The notes beneath the pieces are model-generated. The model made no database searches, was not told the origin of the DNA, and was given only the letters and a program-made list of their open reading frames with translations. From NCBI GenBank assembly GCA_947462105.1, contig CANHNJ010000005.1, forward strand, positions 1-64,000: a stretch of 64,000 nucleotides of DNA. The letters are read 5' to 3'. Below are positions 9,486 to 18,519 of the stretch, piece after piece; position 1 is the stretch's first letter, and every line of letters begins with the position of its first letter. The position numbers and the translations under genes are program-made. Origin of the DNA: Alphaproteobacteria bacterium. Lineage in GTDB: Bacteria > Pseudomonadota > Alphaproteobacteria > Micropepsales > Micropepsaceae.

Positions 9486-10428
9486 CCTTCAGTTCCCCCC
9501 CCCCCCCCACGCCCTTCAACGTCAAAGCCCGGTCATAGACCGACTTGCGCCCCGCGCCCGTCAGGCCCGCGATCATTTCCGCCGCCGCCTTCACCGGCAT
9601 GAAAGGCAGCGCCGCCTTCAACGCCGCATCGATGGCGGCACTGTCGGGCTCAACATCGGCAGGGGGGCCGATCACCAGTGTGATCTCGCCCCGGGGCGGA
9701 CCGGCCTGTTCGTAATGCGCCGCCAGATCGGCCAGCGTTCCGCGCCGCACTTCCTCGTGCAGCTTGGTCAGTTCACGCGCCACCGCCGCGCTGCGGTTGC
9801 CCAGCACGGCTGCCATCGCCGCCAGCGAGTCTGCCAGTCGCGGTCCCGATTCAAAGAAGATCAGGCTGGCGCGCACGCTCTTGAATTCTTCCAGTGCCCG
9901 GCTCCGTTCACCAGCTTTCGACGACAGGAACCCGGCAAACAGGAAGCGGTCGGTGGGCAGGCCCGCCAGCGTCAACGCCGCCAGCGCCGCCGACGGCCCA
10001 GGCACGGCATGCACCGGCAACCCTTCGGCCAGCACCGCCAGCACCAGCTTGAAGCCGGGATCGGAGACCAGCGGCGTGCCAGCATCGCTCACCAGCACGA
10101 TGCGGCCATGATCCCGCAGCTTCTCCAGGATGCGGGGCCGCTTCTCGGCCGCATTGTGGTCGTTATAGGGGCTCAGGCTTTTCTGGATGCCGTGGATGGT
10201 GAGCAGCTTGGAGGTGACGCGCGTATCCTCGGCCAGGATCAGGTCGCAGGCGGCCAGCGTCTCCAGCGCTCGCAGCGAAATGTCCCGCGCGTTGCCGATG
10301 GGGGTGGCCAGGATGTGCAACCCCCTTTCCAATGCAATGGGTGACATGGAACCCGGCGCCGGTTTACCCGGCGCGGCAGGCGGCCTAGATTTCGCGTCAT
10401 CCGAAGGATGATTTGATGCGTTTTTCAT
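9478..10428 (-). CDS. rsmI: 16S rRNA (cytidine1402-2'-O)-methyltransferase RsmI
   Basis: SAM-dependent tetrapyrrole-methylase-fold enzyme modifying C1402 of 16S rRNA. Motifs are LHILATPIGNARDISLRALE, AEDTR, VSDAGTPLVSDPG, VPGPSAALAAL and GLPTDRFLFAGFL. From ATG at 10428 it has 316 residues. Met28 (MSPIALERG, 10347) is an equally plausible start closer to family length and would remove the overlap with the divergent lipoprotein gene. The last codons run through a G14 tract (C14 on the plus strand, 9495-9508), read as four glycines before ELKDE. Confidence 0.93.
   Translation of the reverse strand: MKNASNHPSDDAKSRPPAAPGKPAPGSMSPIALERGLHILATPIGNARDISLRALETLAACDLILAEDTRVTSKLLTIHGIQKSLSPYNDHNAAEKRPRILEKLRDHGRIVLVSDAGTPLVSDPGFKLVLAVLAEGLPVHAVPGPSAALAALTLAGLPTDRFLFAGFLSSKAGERSRALEEFKSVRASLIFFESGPRLADSLAAMAAVLGNRSAAVARELTKLHEEVRRGTLADLAAHYEQAGPPRGEITLVIGPPADVEPDSAAIDAALKAALPFMPVKAAAEMIAGLTGAGRKSVYDRALTLKGVGGGGELKDE
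9495..9508 (-). repeat. Homopolymeric G14 tract in the rsmI 3' end
   Basis: Fourteen consecutive C on the plus strand (G on the coding strand) lie inside rsmI, ten bases upstream of the yraN start codon. Slippage of one base would change the last residues of RsmI and its stop position relative to yraN. Confidence 0.9.
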
Positions 10429-11645
10429 ATCCCCACTCTTTTGCCATTGTTGCGCTCATTGGGGTAGCCGTCCTGGCCGGTTGCGCCCGCCCGGCCCCGC
10501 CACAGCCCCCCGCCGAAGTGGTGGCCGAGGCCCTGCCGCCGGTCCTGGAAGACCCGCCTGCGCCCAACCCGCTGGACAAGGACCAGCCCAGCTTCCTGCG
10601 GTTGCCCAACCTGGCCGAAGGCGCCACCCCCGTGCGGGTTGGTATCATCCTGCCCCTGACCTCGACCAACGCCGCCACCCGCAGCCTCGCCCAGGCGATG
10701 CTGAAGGCGGCGCAGCTTGCCATGTTCGACGCCCGCAATCCCAACCTGATGCTGATGGTCGAGGATGAAGGCAATGGCGGCGCGCCAGCCGCTGCCGCCG
10801 CCCGCCGCCTGCTGGCGCAGGGATCGGAAGTGATCGTGGGGCCGCTGTTCGGCGCCTCGGTCGCCGCCATTGCGCCGGTGACGCGCGATCGCGGCGTGCC
10901 GGTGCTGGCCTTCTCCACCGAGAAATCGGTGGCAGGCAAGGGCATCTACCTCATCAGCTTCCTGGCGCAGAACGAAGTGAACCGCGTCGTCGGCTTTGCC
11001 GCCCAGCGGGGATCAAAGCGCTTCGCCGCCCTGGTGCCGAACACCGCTTATGGCCAGCTGGTAGCCGAAGCCGTGCGCGACGCCGTCACCGCCGCCAAGG
11101 GCGAGACGGTGGCGGTCAGCCAGTTCACACCCACGCCCGGCGCCGCCATGACACCGGCGCGCGAGATCGGTGCGGCCAACCCCGATGCGGTGATGATCGC
11201 GCAGGGCGGCCCCGTGCTGCGGGCCATGGCGCCGGTCATTCCGGGCCGGGACAAGCTGAAGCTGCTGGGCACCGGCCTGTGGGATGATGAAACTCTGACC
11301 CGCGAAGCCTCGCTGGAAGGCGGCTGGTATGCCGCGCCAGAGCCCAATGCCGATGTCGATTTCGTCGCCAAGTATCGCGCCACCTATGGCGCAGCACCGC
11401 CGACGCTGGCGTCGCTGGCCTATGACGGCGTTGCGCTGGTGGCGCTGCTGGCGCAGGGCGAGCCCTACAAGCGCTTCATCAAGCCCAACCTGATGGACCC
11501 GAACGGGTTTGCGGGCGTCACTGGCATGTTCCGCTTCCGCGCCGACGGCACGTCTGAACGCGGTCTGGCCGTGATGGAAATGACGCGCGAAGGCCCCAAG
11601 GTGGTCAGCCCCGCGCCCAAGACCTTCCAGCGTCCCGGCTCGTAA
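10416..11645 (+). CDS. Lipoprotein, penicillin-binding protein activator (LpoA-like)
   Basis: Lipoprotein signal MRFSYPHSFA...VAVLAGC with lipidated Cys23, a Pro-rich linker to about residue 55, then a periplasmic-binding-protein-like fold (VRVGIILPLTSTNA, VGPLFGASVAAIAPV, VPVLAFSTE, GTGLWDDE). This is the arrangement of the LpoA-type PBP activator/leucine-binding family. In alphaproteobacteria it regularly sits divergent to rsmI-yraN-gshB, as here. The start is ATG at 10416, with AAGGA 7 nt upstream. Direct activation of a PBP is not established for alphaproteobacterial members. Confidence 0.75.
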   Translation: MRFSYPHSFAIVALIGVAVLAGCARPAPPQPPAEVVAEALPPVLEDPPAPNPLDKDQPSFLRLPNLAEGATPVRVGIILPLTSTNAATRSLAQAMLKAAQLAMFDARNPNLMLMVEDEGNGGAPAAAAARRLLAQGSEVIVGPLFGASVAAIAPVTRDRGVPVLAFSTEKSVAGKGIYLISFLAQNEVNRVVGFAAQRGSKRFAALVPNTAYGQLVAEAVRDAVTAAKGETVAVSQFTPTPGAAMTPAREIGAANPDAVMIAQGGPVLRAMAPVIPGRDKLKLLGTGLWDDETLTREASLEGGWYAAPEPNADVDFVAKYRATYGAAPPTLASLAYDGVALVALLAQGEPYKRFIKPNLMDPNGFAGVTGMFRFRADGTSERGLAVMEMTREGPKVVSPAPKTFQRPGS

Positions 11646-11647
11646 CC

Positions 11648-12283
11648 GTGCGGCGCCTGGGGGCCTTCCTGGGGTTACTGATCGCGCTGCTGGTCGCGGC
11701 AATCCCGGCGCGCGCCGCCGTTACCATCGATTTCTACAGCCATGAGTTCAACCTGCTGGCGCGCGGCGGCAACACATATTTCCCACACGGCTTCGTCATC
11801 CTGCGCGGCAGCACGGAAGACGGCGCGCCGGTCAGCGGCAATTACGGCTTCACCGCCCGCAACATCTTCATCAATGTCCTGTGGGAACGGGTGACGGGTG
11901 AAATGGACCCAACACCGCTGCCGCCTGGCTATGTCGAAGGCGCGAACCATCGCTTTCCCCTCACCCTGACCGATGCGCAGTATCGCGCAGTGCTGGCGAC
12001 GGTGGAGCGGTGGCGCAACTGGCGGCAGCCTTCCTACGACATCGATGAGCGCAACTGTGTCATCTTCGTCAAGGAAGTGGCGCAGGCGGTGGGGCTGCAG
12101 GTCAGCGACGACAGGAAGTTCGTGCGCGCGCATATCGAATTTCTGGGTGACGTGGCGCAGCGCAATGCCGCACTTCTGTCGGCGCAGGGGCCCCAGTCCG
12201 CGCCGCTGCAGCCCGTGCCCGCCAGCAATACGCAGACGCTGGAGCAGCTTGTGCGCGAACCGGAAGCGGCCAGGAGCCGCTAG
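11648..12283 (+). CDS. Exported hypothetical protein with conserved His and Cys
   Basis: Starts GTG two bases after the lipoprotein gene, so probably co-transcribed. Residues 1-23 are a Sec signal peptide ending ARA. The mature part has PHGFVILRG (His48) and, later, DIDERNCVIFVKEVAQAVGL (Cys137). A His before Cys in such surroundings resembles permuted NlpC/P60 or DUF4105 papain-like folds, but I cannot assign a family with certainty. The last 35 residues are low-complexity. Its end overlaps the convergent hemW end by 4 nt. Confidence 0.7.
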   Translation: MRRLGAFLGLLIALLVAAIPARAAVTIDFYSHEFNLLARGGNTYFPHGFVILRGSTEDGAPVSGNYGFTARNIFINVLWERVTGEMDPTPLPPGYVEGANHRFPLTLTDAQYRAVLATVERWRNWRQPSYDIDERNCVIFVKEVAQAVGLQVSDDRKFVRAHIEFLGDVAQRNAALLSAQGPQSAPLQPVPASNTQTLEQLVREPEAARSR

Positions 12284-13416
12284 TTCAGGATTTCCGCGAT
12301 CACCGCATTGAGCACCAGCCGCCCCGCTGGCGTGGCGGTGAGGATATCACCCCCCAGCGCCAACAGGCCGTGTTCGACCAGTGGTGTCAGCTTTTCCAGC
12401 GGCGGGCGCATGCTCCAGCGCAGTTCATACGCCGCCAGGTCGAGCCCCTCCCGCAGGCGCAGATTCATCAGCAGATGCTCGCGCGCTGCGTCGCCGTCAT
12501 GGATCGCGATGCTGTCGGCCAGTCCCTGACCATTTTTCGTCACCGCGTCGTGCCAGCGTTCCGGCAGCTTGATGGCGGCGGTGGCGATGCGGCCATCCCG
12601 TGTCTGCAGCCGGCCATGCGCACCGGGGCCGACACCGGCATAGTCGCCATAGCGCCAATAGATCAAATTGTGGCGGCTCTCTGCGCCCGGTCGCGCATGA
12701 TTGGAAATCTCGTAGGCGGGCAGGCCCGCTGCCTCGGTGAGTTCCTGCGTCGTCTCGTAAAGCCCGGCCGCGAGATCATCATCCGGAATGACCAGTTCGC
12801 CTTTTTTGTGCAGCAGGGCATAGGGCGTCTCCGGCTCGATGGTGAGCTGGTAGAGCGACAGATGCTCGGTGCCCAAGGCAATGGCCTCGCGCAGTTCGGC
12901 GCGCCATTGCGCGTCGGTCTGCCCCGGCCGCGCATAGATCAGGTCAAGCGAGACGCGCTCGAACGTCTTCTGCGCCAGCGCCAGCGCCGCCAGCGCTTCG
13001 GTCTTGTCATGCAGGCGGCCCAGCTTTTTCAGGTCGGCATCCTGCAAGGCCTGCACCCCCAGCGAGACGCGGTTGATCCCGGCGGCGCGATAATTGGCGA
13101 AGCGGGCGGCATCGGCAGAAGCGGGATTGGCTTCCAGCGTGATCTCGGCATCGTTGGCCATCGGCCACAGCGCCGCGATCTTCTGCAGCACGCGCCCAGC
13201 AGAGGCACCGGACATCAGGGACGGTGTGCCGCCGCCAAAGAAAATGGTTTCGACGACCGGTCGCTCTGTCTGGTTTGCCGCCACCCATTCTAGTTCGTGT
13301 TCGACGCCGGAGACCCAGGCCTCTTCATCCACCACGGTGCGGACATGGGAGTTGAAGTCGCAATAGGGGCACTTGGCGGCGCAAAAGGGGAAATGAACGT
13401 AGACGCCGAAACTCAC
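12280..13416 (-). CDS. hemW: Radical-SAM haem chaperone HemW (HemN-like)
   Basis: Radical SAM protein of the HemW family, thought to insert haem into respiratory proteins rather than oxidise coproporphyrinogen. The cluster motif C-x3-C-x2-C is at Cys12, Cys16 and Cys19 ([17 protein letters not shown]), with GGGTPSLM next. The 378 residues match HemW, not the longer HemN, whose extra N-terminal region is absent. It starts 4 nt inside the rdgB end, in the order rph-rdgB-hemW. Confidence 0.93.
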   Translation of the reverse strand: MSFGVYVHFPFCAAKCPYCDFNSHVRTVVDEEAWVSGVEHELEWVAANQTERPVVETIFFGGGTPSLMSGASAGRVLQKIAALWPMANDAEITLEANPASADAARFANYRAAGINRVSLGVQALQDADLKKLGRLHDKTEALAALALAQKTFERVSLDLIYARPGQTDAQWRAELREAIALGTEHLSLYQLTIEPETPYALLHKKGELVIPDDDLAAGLYETTQELTEAAGLPAYEISNHARPGAESRHNLIYWRYGDYAGVGPGAHGRLQTRDGRIATAAIKLPERWHDAVTKNGQGLADSIAIHDGDAAREHLLMNLRLREGLDLAAYELRWSMRPPLEKLTPLVEHGLLALGGDILTATPAGRLVLNAVIAEILN

Positions 13417-14024
13417 AGGCTTTCCACAAAGATGCCGCTGTGCAGCAGCTTCTCGAAGGCCCTGGCGCGATGGCTCATCGCATGCTTGGCGGCCGGGTCC
13501 ATCTCCGCGAAGGTCATCTCCATGCCCGCGGCGATGAAGATGGGGTCATAGCCAAAGCCATGCGCGCCACGCGGCGGGAAGGTGAGCGCGCCATGCACTT
13601 CACCGAAAAAACTCTGCATCTCGCCATGCGGGCTGCACAGCGAAAGCGCGCAGGTGAAATACGCGGCGTAATCCGTGGCTGCAACCTCGCGCAGTTCGCG
13701 CGCGATCCGCGCCATGGCGATGGAAAAGTCCTTGGTTGGTCCGGCCCAGCGCGCCGAATAGATGCCAGGCGCACCGCCCAGCGCCTTCACGCTCAAACCG
13801 GAATCATCGGCGAGGGCAAAGTGCCCGCTTGCCAGCGCAGCGGCGCGGGCCTTCAATTCGGCATTGCCGGTGAAGGTGGCTTCGGTTTCCTCCGACTCCG
13901 GCAAGCCCAGCTCGCCAGCGCCGATGGGCTCGATGCCATGCGGCCCCAGCAGCGCCTTGATCTCGCGCACCTTGCCCGCATTGTGGCTGGCGACGACGAG
14001 TTGGGCTCCGCGCGGCAGCTTCAT
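13413..14024 (-). CDS. rdgB: XTP/dITP diphosphatase (RdgB/HAM1)
   Basis: Removes non-canonical purine nucleotides (dITP, XTP) by hydrolysis to monophosphate. Motifs are [13 protein letters not shown], the substrate loop [32 protein letters not shown], and the C-terminal [10 protein letters not shown]. The 203-residue length is normal. It shares a base with the rph stop and overlaps hemW by 4 nt. Confidence 0.96.
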   Translation of the reverse strand: MKLPRGAQLVVASHNAGKVREIKALLGPHGIEPIGAGELGLPESEETEATFTGNAELKARAAALASGHFALADDSGLSVKALGGAPGIYSARWAGPTKDFSIAMARIARELREVAATDYAAYFTCALSLCSPHGEMQSFFGEVHGALTFPPRGAHGFGYDPIFIAAGMEMTFAEMDPAAKHAMSHRARAFEKLLHSGIFVESL

Positions 14025-14737
14025 CAGGCCAACGCCGCCTTCTGCAGTTCAACCAGTTCGTTCGTGCCCTTGCGCGCCAGTTTCAGCAGCGCCAGGAATT
14101 CTTCCTCGCTGAAGGGAGCGCCTTCGGCGGTGCCCTGCAGTTCCACCAGGCCGCCATTGCCCAGGATCACGAAATTGGCGTCGGTCTCCGCCACGCTGTC
14201 TTCGTCATAATCCAGGTCCAGCACCGGCACGCCCTTGGAGATGCCACACGACACTGCCGCGACATGGTCCTTCAGGATCGGCGCACTCACCATGCCGACC
14301 TTCTTCATGAAGGCGACGCATTGGGCCAGCGCGACATAGCCGCCAGTGATGGCGGCAGTGCGGGTGCCGCCATCGGCCTGCAGCACATCGCAGTCGATCA
14401 CGATCTGGCGTTCGCCCAGCGCCACCGGATCGATCACCGCCCGCAGGCTGCGGCCGATCAGCCGCTGGATTTCCTGGGTGCGGCCCGACTGCTTGCCGGC
14501 TGCTGCCTCGCGGCGCATGCGGTCATGGGTGGACCGGGGCAGCATGCCGTATTCTGCAGTCACCCAGCCCTTGCCGGTGCCCTTGAGGAAGGGGGGCGCC
14601 TTCTCTTCCAGGCTGGCGGTGACCAGCACATGGGTGTCGCCGAACTTCACCAGGCAGGAGCCCTCGGCATGGCGGGAAAAGCCGGGGGTGAGGCTGACCT
14701 TCCGCATTTCATCGGGAGCACGATTTGAGGGGCGCAT
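14024..14737 (-). CDS. rph: Ribonuclease PH
   Basis: 3'-5' phosphorolytic exoribonuclease that trims tRNA 3' ends. The 237 residues begin [20 protein letters not shown], with [48 protein letters not shown] and [15 protein letters not shown], which are all classic. It leads the operon rph-rdgB-hemW and is divergent from hrcA, the usual alphaproteobacterial neighbour pair. Confidence 0.97.
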   Translation of the reverse strand: MRPSNRAPDEMRKVSLTPGFSRHAEGSCLVKFGDTHVLVTASLEEKAPPFLKGTGKGWVTAEYGMLPRSTHDRMRREAAAGKQSGRTQEIQRLIGRSLRAVIDPVALGERQIVIDCDVLQADGGTRTAAITGGYVALAQCVAFMKKVGMVSAPILKDHVAAVSCGISKGVPVLDLDYDEDSVAETDANFVILGNGGLVELQGTAEGAPFSEEEFLALLKLARKGTNELVELQKAALA

Positions 14738-14851
14738 GGGGTCAGCCTATGTTGAAGTCACAAAAGTCAGGCGTTACCTACCGGCGGGCGTGTTCGGGCG
14801 CAACCAGCACCCCGCTTTACATATATATTAAGCAATATCAAGGACTTGGTT

Positions 14852-15934
14852 TTGGATACGGCCTCTCCCCTCCCCCCGCTTGGCGACCCTTTTTCGCTGC
14901 GCGACCGGCCGCGCGAAGTCTTCCGCCATCTGGTGGAAGCCTTTCTGGCGTCCGGCGAGCCGGTGGGAAGCCGCACTCTTTCCCAGCGCCTGCCCACCAG
15001 CCTTTCCCCCGCCTCGATCCGAAACGTCATGGCAGACCTGGAAACCATGGGCCTTCTCTATGCCCCCCACACCAGCGCGGGCCGGGTTCCCACCGAACGG
15101 GGGCTGCGCCTGTTCGTGGACGGCATGCTGGAGATCGGCGACCTGGGCAGCGACGAGCGGCGCGAGATCGATGCCCAGGTCACCGCCAGCGGGCGCGGAC
15201 TGGAAGACATGCTGACCCAGGCGACGCAGATGCTGTCAGGCCTGTCGCGCTGCGCCGGGCTGGTGGTCACTGCCAAGCAGGATGCTGCCCTGAAGCATGT
15301 CGAGTTCGTCGCAGTCGCGCCGGGCAAGGCGCTGGTGGTGATGGTGTTCGAGGATGGCCAGGTCGAGAACCGGGTGATCGATACGCCGGCGGGCCTGCCG
15401 GTTTCGGCGCTGTGGGAGGCCAGCAATTACCTGGGCGCCCGCATGCGCGGCCGCACCCTGGACGATGCCCGTGTCGAGGTGCTGGCCGAGCTGGAAAATG
15501 AACGCGCCACGCTGGATGCGCTGACCGCCAAGATCGTCGCCGACGGTTTGGCCACCATCAGCCAGCCCTCAAACAGCAGCAGCGCCGAGGAAAAGACCCT
15601 GATCGTGCGCGGCCAGGCGCATCTGCTGGACAGTGTCGAGGCCCGCGCCGACATCGACCGGGTACGCCACCTGTTCGACGATATCGAGCGCAAGAACGAC
15701 CTGATCCGCCTGCTGGAGCTGGTGAAGGCGGGCGATGGCGTCCGCATCTTCATCGGCTCGGAGAACCGGCTTTTCAGCCTGTCGGGCTCCTCCATCGTCG
15801 CCGCCCCCTACGCCAACGCGGCCGGGCACATTGTGGGGGTGATCGGCGTTCTGGGACCGACACGGCTGAATTACGGCCGCATCATCCCCATGGTCGATCA
15901 TACCGCGAAAGTCATTGGACGATTGCTAGGTTAG
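14852..15934 (+). CDS. hrcA: Heat-shock repressor HrcA
   Basis: Winged-helix repressor of chaperone genes acting at CIRCE operators. The N-terminal DNA-binding domain shows GSRTLSQRLPTSLSPASIRNVMADLE and LYAPHTSAGRVPTERG; a GAF-like dimer domain follows. The TTG at 14852 is chosen because AAGGA (14840-14844) lies 7 nt upstream; the TTG two codons earlier sits almost on that site. It gives 360 residues. grpE follows after 16 nt. I see no CIRCE inverted repeat upstream. Confidence 0.94.
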   Translation: MDTASPLPPLGDPFSLRDRPREVFRHLVEAFLASGEPVGSRTLSQRLPTSLSPASIRNVMADLETMGLLYAPHTSAGRVPTERGLRLFVDGMLEIGDLGSDERREIDAQVTASGRGLEDMLTQATQMLSGLSRCAGLVVTAKQDAALKHVEFVAVAPGKALVVMVFEDGQVENRVIDTPAGLPVSALWEASNYLGARMRGRTLDDARVEVLAELENERATLDALTAKIVADGLATISQPSNSSSAEEKTLIVRGQAHLLDSVEARADIDRVRHLFDDIERKNDLIRLLELVKAGDGVRIFIGSENRLFSLSGSSIVAAPYANAAGHIVGVIGVLGPTRLNYGRIIPMVDHTAKVIGRLLG

Positions 15935-15950
15935 GTAATAAAGAGGCCCC

Positions 15951-16514
15951 ATGAACGAACCTGAAGAAAACATGCAGTTGCCCGATTCCGAGAACCCGCA
16001 CGCGGCGGAGTTCGCCGTGCTGGAGGCCCTCAGGCTGGAAAATGCCGAGCTCAAGGACCAGCGCCTGCGCGCCCTGGCCGAGACCGAGAATGTCCGCCGC
16101 ATTGCCGCCCGCGAAAAGGCGGAAGCCAGCCAGTATGCCGTGACCAAGTTTGCCCGCGACATGGTCGGCATCGCCGACAATTTCGCCCGCGCCCTGGCCG
16201 CTGTACCGGCGCAGGCGCGCGAAGCCGCCGATCCCGCCATTGCGGCGGTGTTGGACGGCATCGAGGCTACCGACCGCCAGTTGATCTCCACCCTGGAGCA
16301 GCATGGCATCAAGCTGATCGACACGGCCGACGGCAAGTTCGACCCCAACCTGCACCAGGCCATTGCCGAAGTGCCGGGCAACGGCAAGCCGCCCGGCAGC
16401 ATCGTCGATGTGGTGCAGACCGGTTATACGATCAGCGGCCGCCTGCTGCGCCCGTCGATGGTGACCGTGGCCAAGAAAGAAGCAGCGCCCGCGGGCGTGA
16501 ACACCAGCGCCTAG
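15951..16514 (+). CDS. grpE: Nucleotide exchange factor GrpE
   Basis: Co-chaperone exchanging ADP/ATP on DnaK. The 187 residues have a long N-terminal coiled-coil region ([20 protein letters not shown]) and the C-terminal beta domain with [25 protein letters not shown], then [21 protein letters not shown]. It is co-directional with hrcA, forming a heat-shock pair. dapB begins 19 nt later and may share the transcript. Confidence 0.95.
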   Translation: MNEPEENMQLPDSENPHAAEFAVLEALRLENAELKDQRLRALAETENVRRIAAREKAEASQYAVTKFARDMVGIADNFARALAAVPAQAREAADPAIAAVLDGIEATDRQLISTLEQHGIKLIDTADGKFDPNLHQAIAEVPGNGKPPGSIVDVVQTGYTISGRLLRPSMVTVAKKEAAPAGVNTSA

Positions 16515-16533
16515 GCGCGAACGGGAGCTTTTC

Positions 16534-17337
16534 ATGTCCGAACTGAAGCTTGTCGTCGCCGGCGCCTCCGGTCGCATGGGCCGCACGCTGATCCGCGAGA
16601 TTGCGCAGGGTTCCGGCATCACCCTGTGTGGCGCGCTCGAAATGGAAGGCCATCCCAACCTTGGCATGGATTCCGGCACGCTCTCGGGCATGCAGCCCAA
16701 CGGCATCAAGCTTACTGCCGACCCGCTGCCGGTGATCGCGCAGGCACAAGGCATCGTCGACTTCACCACCCCGATGGTGTCGATGATGCTGGCCGACCTG
16801 GCGGCGCAGGCGCGCATCGTCCATGTCATCGGCACCACCGGCTTCTCGCCCACGGGCGAGGAGCGGCTCAAGGCCGCCGCCCGCCATGCCGTGATCGTCA
16901 AGTCCGGCAACATGAGCATGGGCGTGAATTTGCTCGCGGCGCTGGTGGAACGCGCGGCGCGCTCGCTGCCCGAATACGATATCGAGGTGCTGGAAATGCA
17001 CCATCGCAACAAGGTCGATGCGCCCTCGGGCACTGCCCTGCTGCTGGGCCATGCCGCCGCCAAAGGGCGCGACACAGCGCTGGAAAAACACTGGGTCAAG
17101 TCGCGCGACGGCCATACAGGACCGCGCGAGGACCGCACCATCGGGTTCGCCACCCTGCGCGGCGGCACGGTGGTGGGCGAGCATTCGGTGATCTTCGCCG
17201 GCATGGGTGAACGCATCGTCCTGTCGCACACGGCGGAAGACCGCACCATCTTCGCGCATGGCGCGCTTTCAGCCGCCAAGTGGGGCCACGGCCAGAAGCC
17301 GGGGATGTACGCCATGACGGACGTTCTGGGCCTCTAG
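16534..17337 (+). CDS. dapB: 4-hydroxy-tetrahydrodipicolinate reductase
   Basis: NAD(P)H-dependent reductase of lysine/diaminopimelate synthesis. It shows the nucleotide-binding start [30 protein letters not shown] and the substrate-site stretch [19 protein letters not shown]. The length of 267 residues is typical. The stop TAG overlaps the GTG start of nth by one base. Confidence 0.97.
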   Translation: MSELKLVVAGASGRMGRTLIREIAQGSGITLCGALEMEGHPNLGMDSGTLSGMQPNGIKLTADPLPVIAQAQGIVDFTTPMVSMMLADLAAQARIVHVIGTTGFSPTGEERLKAAARHAVIVKSGNMSMGVNLLAALVERAARSLPEYDIEVLEMHHRNKVDAPSGTALLLGHAAAKGRDTALEKHWVKSRDGHTGPREDRTIGFATLRGGTVVGEHSVIFAGMGERIVLSHTAEDRTIFAHGALSAAKWGHGQKPGMYAMTDVLGL

Positions 17338-18041
17338 TGGCGAAGCGCTTTTCACAAGCTGAAGCGGAAGTGTTTTTCGCACGGCTGAAGAAGCAGAACC
17401 CGGAGCCCAAGACCGAACTCAACTACACCAATCCCTACACGCTTCTGGTGGCGGTGGCGCTGTCGGCCCAGGCCACCGACAAGGGTGTCAACAAGGCGAC
17501 AGCAGCGCTTTTCAAGCAAGTGCAGACGCCGGAGCAGATGCTGGCGCTGGGCGAAGACGCGCTGATCGAGCATATCAAGACCATCGGCCTGTATCGCGGC
17601 AAAGCAAAGAACGTCATCGCGGCGGCCAAGATCCTGGTCGAGAAACATGCTGGCGTGGTGCCGCGCGACCGCGCAGCGCTGCAGGAGTTGCCGGGCGTCG
17701 GACGCAAGACCGCGAACGTGGTGCTGAACACCGCGTTCGGCGAAAAGACCATGGCGGTGGACACGCACATCTTCCGCGTCTCCAACCGCACCAGGCTGGC
17801 GCCGGGCAGGGATGTGCAGACAGTGGAGCTGGCGCTGGAGAAGGTGGTGCCGGATGCCTACGCGCTGCATGCGCATCACTGGCTGATCCTGCACGGACGC
17901 TACACCTGCATCGCGCGCAAGCCGCTTTGTCCCGTGTGCGTAGTGCGCGATCTCTGCCGCTTCAAGGACAAGACGAAAGAGCTGCCGGTCGAAAAGGCTA
18001 AGTCGCCGGTCTCGCCACGGCGGCAGACCGCAAAGCGCTGA
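17337..18041 (+). CDS. nth: Endonuclease III
   Basis: Base-excision-repair DNA glycosylase/AP lyase for oxidised pyrimidines. The helix-hairpin-helix LPGVGRKTANVVL carries the catalytic Lys, VDTHIFRVSNR the catalytic Asp, and the [4Fe-4S] motif C-x6-C-x2-C-x5-C is intact near the C-terminus (CIARKPLCPVC). The start is GTG at 17337, fused to the dapB stop; the in-frame region before it lies inside dapB. The Lys-rich tail overlaps the 3' end of the convergent lipoprotein gene by 44 nt. Confidence 0.94.
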   Translation: MAKRFSQAEAEVFFARLKKQNPEPKTELNYTNPYTLLVAVALSAQATDKGVNKATAALFKQVQTPEQMLALGEDALIEHIKTIGLYRGKAKNVIAAAKILVEKHAGVVPRDRAALQELPGVGRKTANVVLNTAFGEKTMAVDTHIFRVSNRTRLAPGRDVQTVELALEKVVPDAYALHAHHWLILHGRYTCIARKPLCPVCVVRDLCRFKDKTKELPVEKAKSPVSPRRQTAKR

Positions 18042-18408
18042 GACAGAGCGGATCCGCGCCGCTGGCCGCGCCCGCCGGCAAGGTTTCGACATGGCGCACG
18101 GTCTGGCTACCATTCGGTCCCTGGAAGAAGAAGAAAGCGCGGCAGGACGCACCGTCATAGCGCCACATCTCGCTACCGCCATCCTGGCGCACGAATTGCG
18201 GCTGGCCCAGCAGGCCACGCAGATTGGCGGGCGGCAGGTTGAGATAGGCGGTGGGCTCACCCACCGGCGGCGCTTGCGGGATCGGCACGGCCGGGGGCGA
18301 CGTCACTGGCCGGACTGGCGCAGCGGGCGCAGATACGGGCACGCGCGCCGGCTGCGCACAGCCCGCCAACGCGAACACCACTCCCAGAAAGGCCAGGCGC
18401 CGGATCAT
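17998..18408 (-). CDS. Small hypothetical lipoprotein
   Basis: Start MIRRLAFLGVVFALAGC has a lipobox LAGC with Cys17, then a Pro/Val/Ala-rich linker to about residue 52. A compact domain contains LNLPPANLRGLLGQPQFVRQ, EMWRYDGASCRAFFFF and a second Cys near the end (DPLCLSAL). The repeated pattern LLG-P...EMWRY resembles small SmpA/OmlA-like outer-membrane lipoproteins, but I do not recognise a named family. Overlapping the convergent nth 3' end by 44 nt, it reads away from the pfkB gene. Confidence 0.7.
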   Translation of the reverse strand: MIRRLAFLGVVFALAGCAQPARVPVSAPAAPVRPVTSPPAVPIPQAPPVGEPTAYLNLPPANLRGLLGQPQFVRQDGGSEMWRYDGASCRAFFFFQGPNGSQTVRHVETLPAGAASGADPLCLSALRSAAVARPAT

Positions 18409-18519
18409 GGCGCGATCCTGCATATCGTGGGCGGCACGGCAAGCATCATACGCCCTCAGCTTGCACAGGCCGCGCGGCTCCCTTAAGGCTCCGTCCCGGC
18501 CATCTGCTGGGAAAATTCC

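Noticed and set aside
12280-13416. Oxygen-independent coproporphyrinogen oxidase HemN
   Set aside because: Length and the missing N-terminal extension fit HemW instead.
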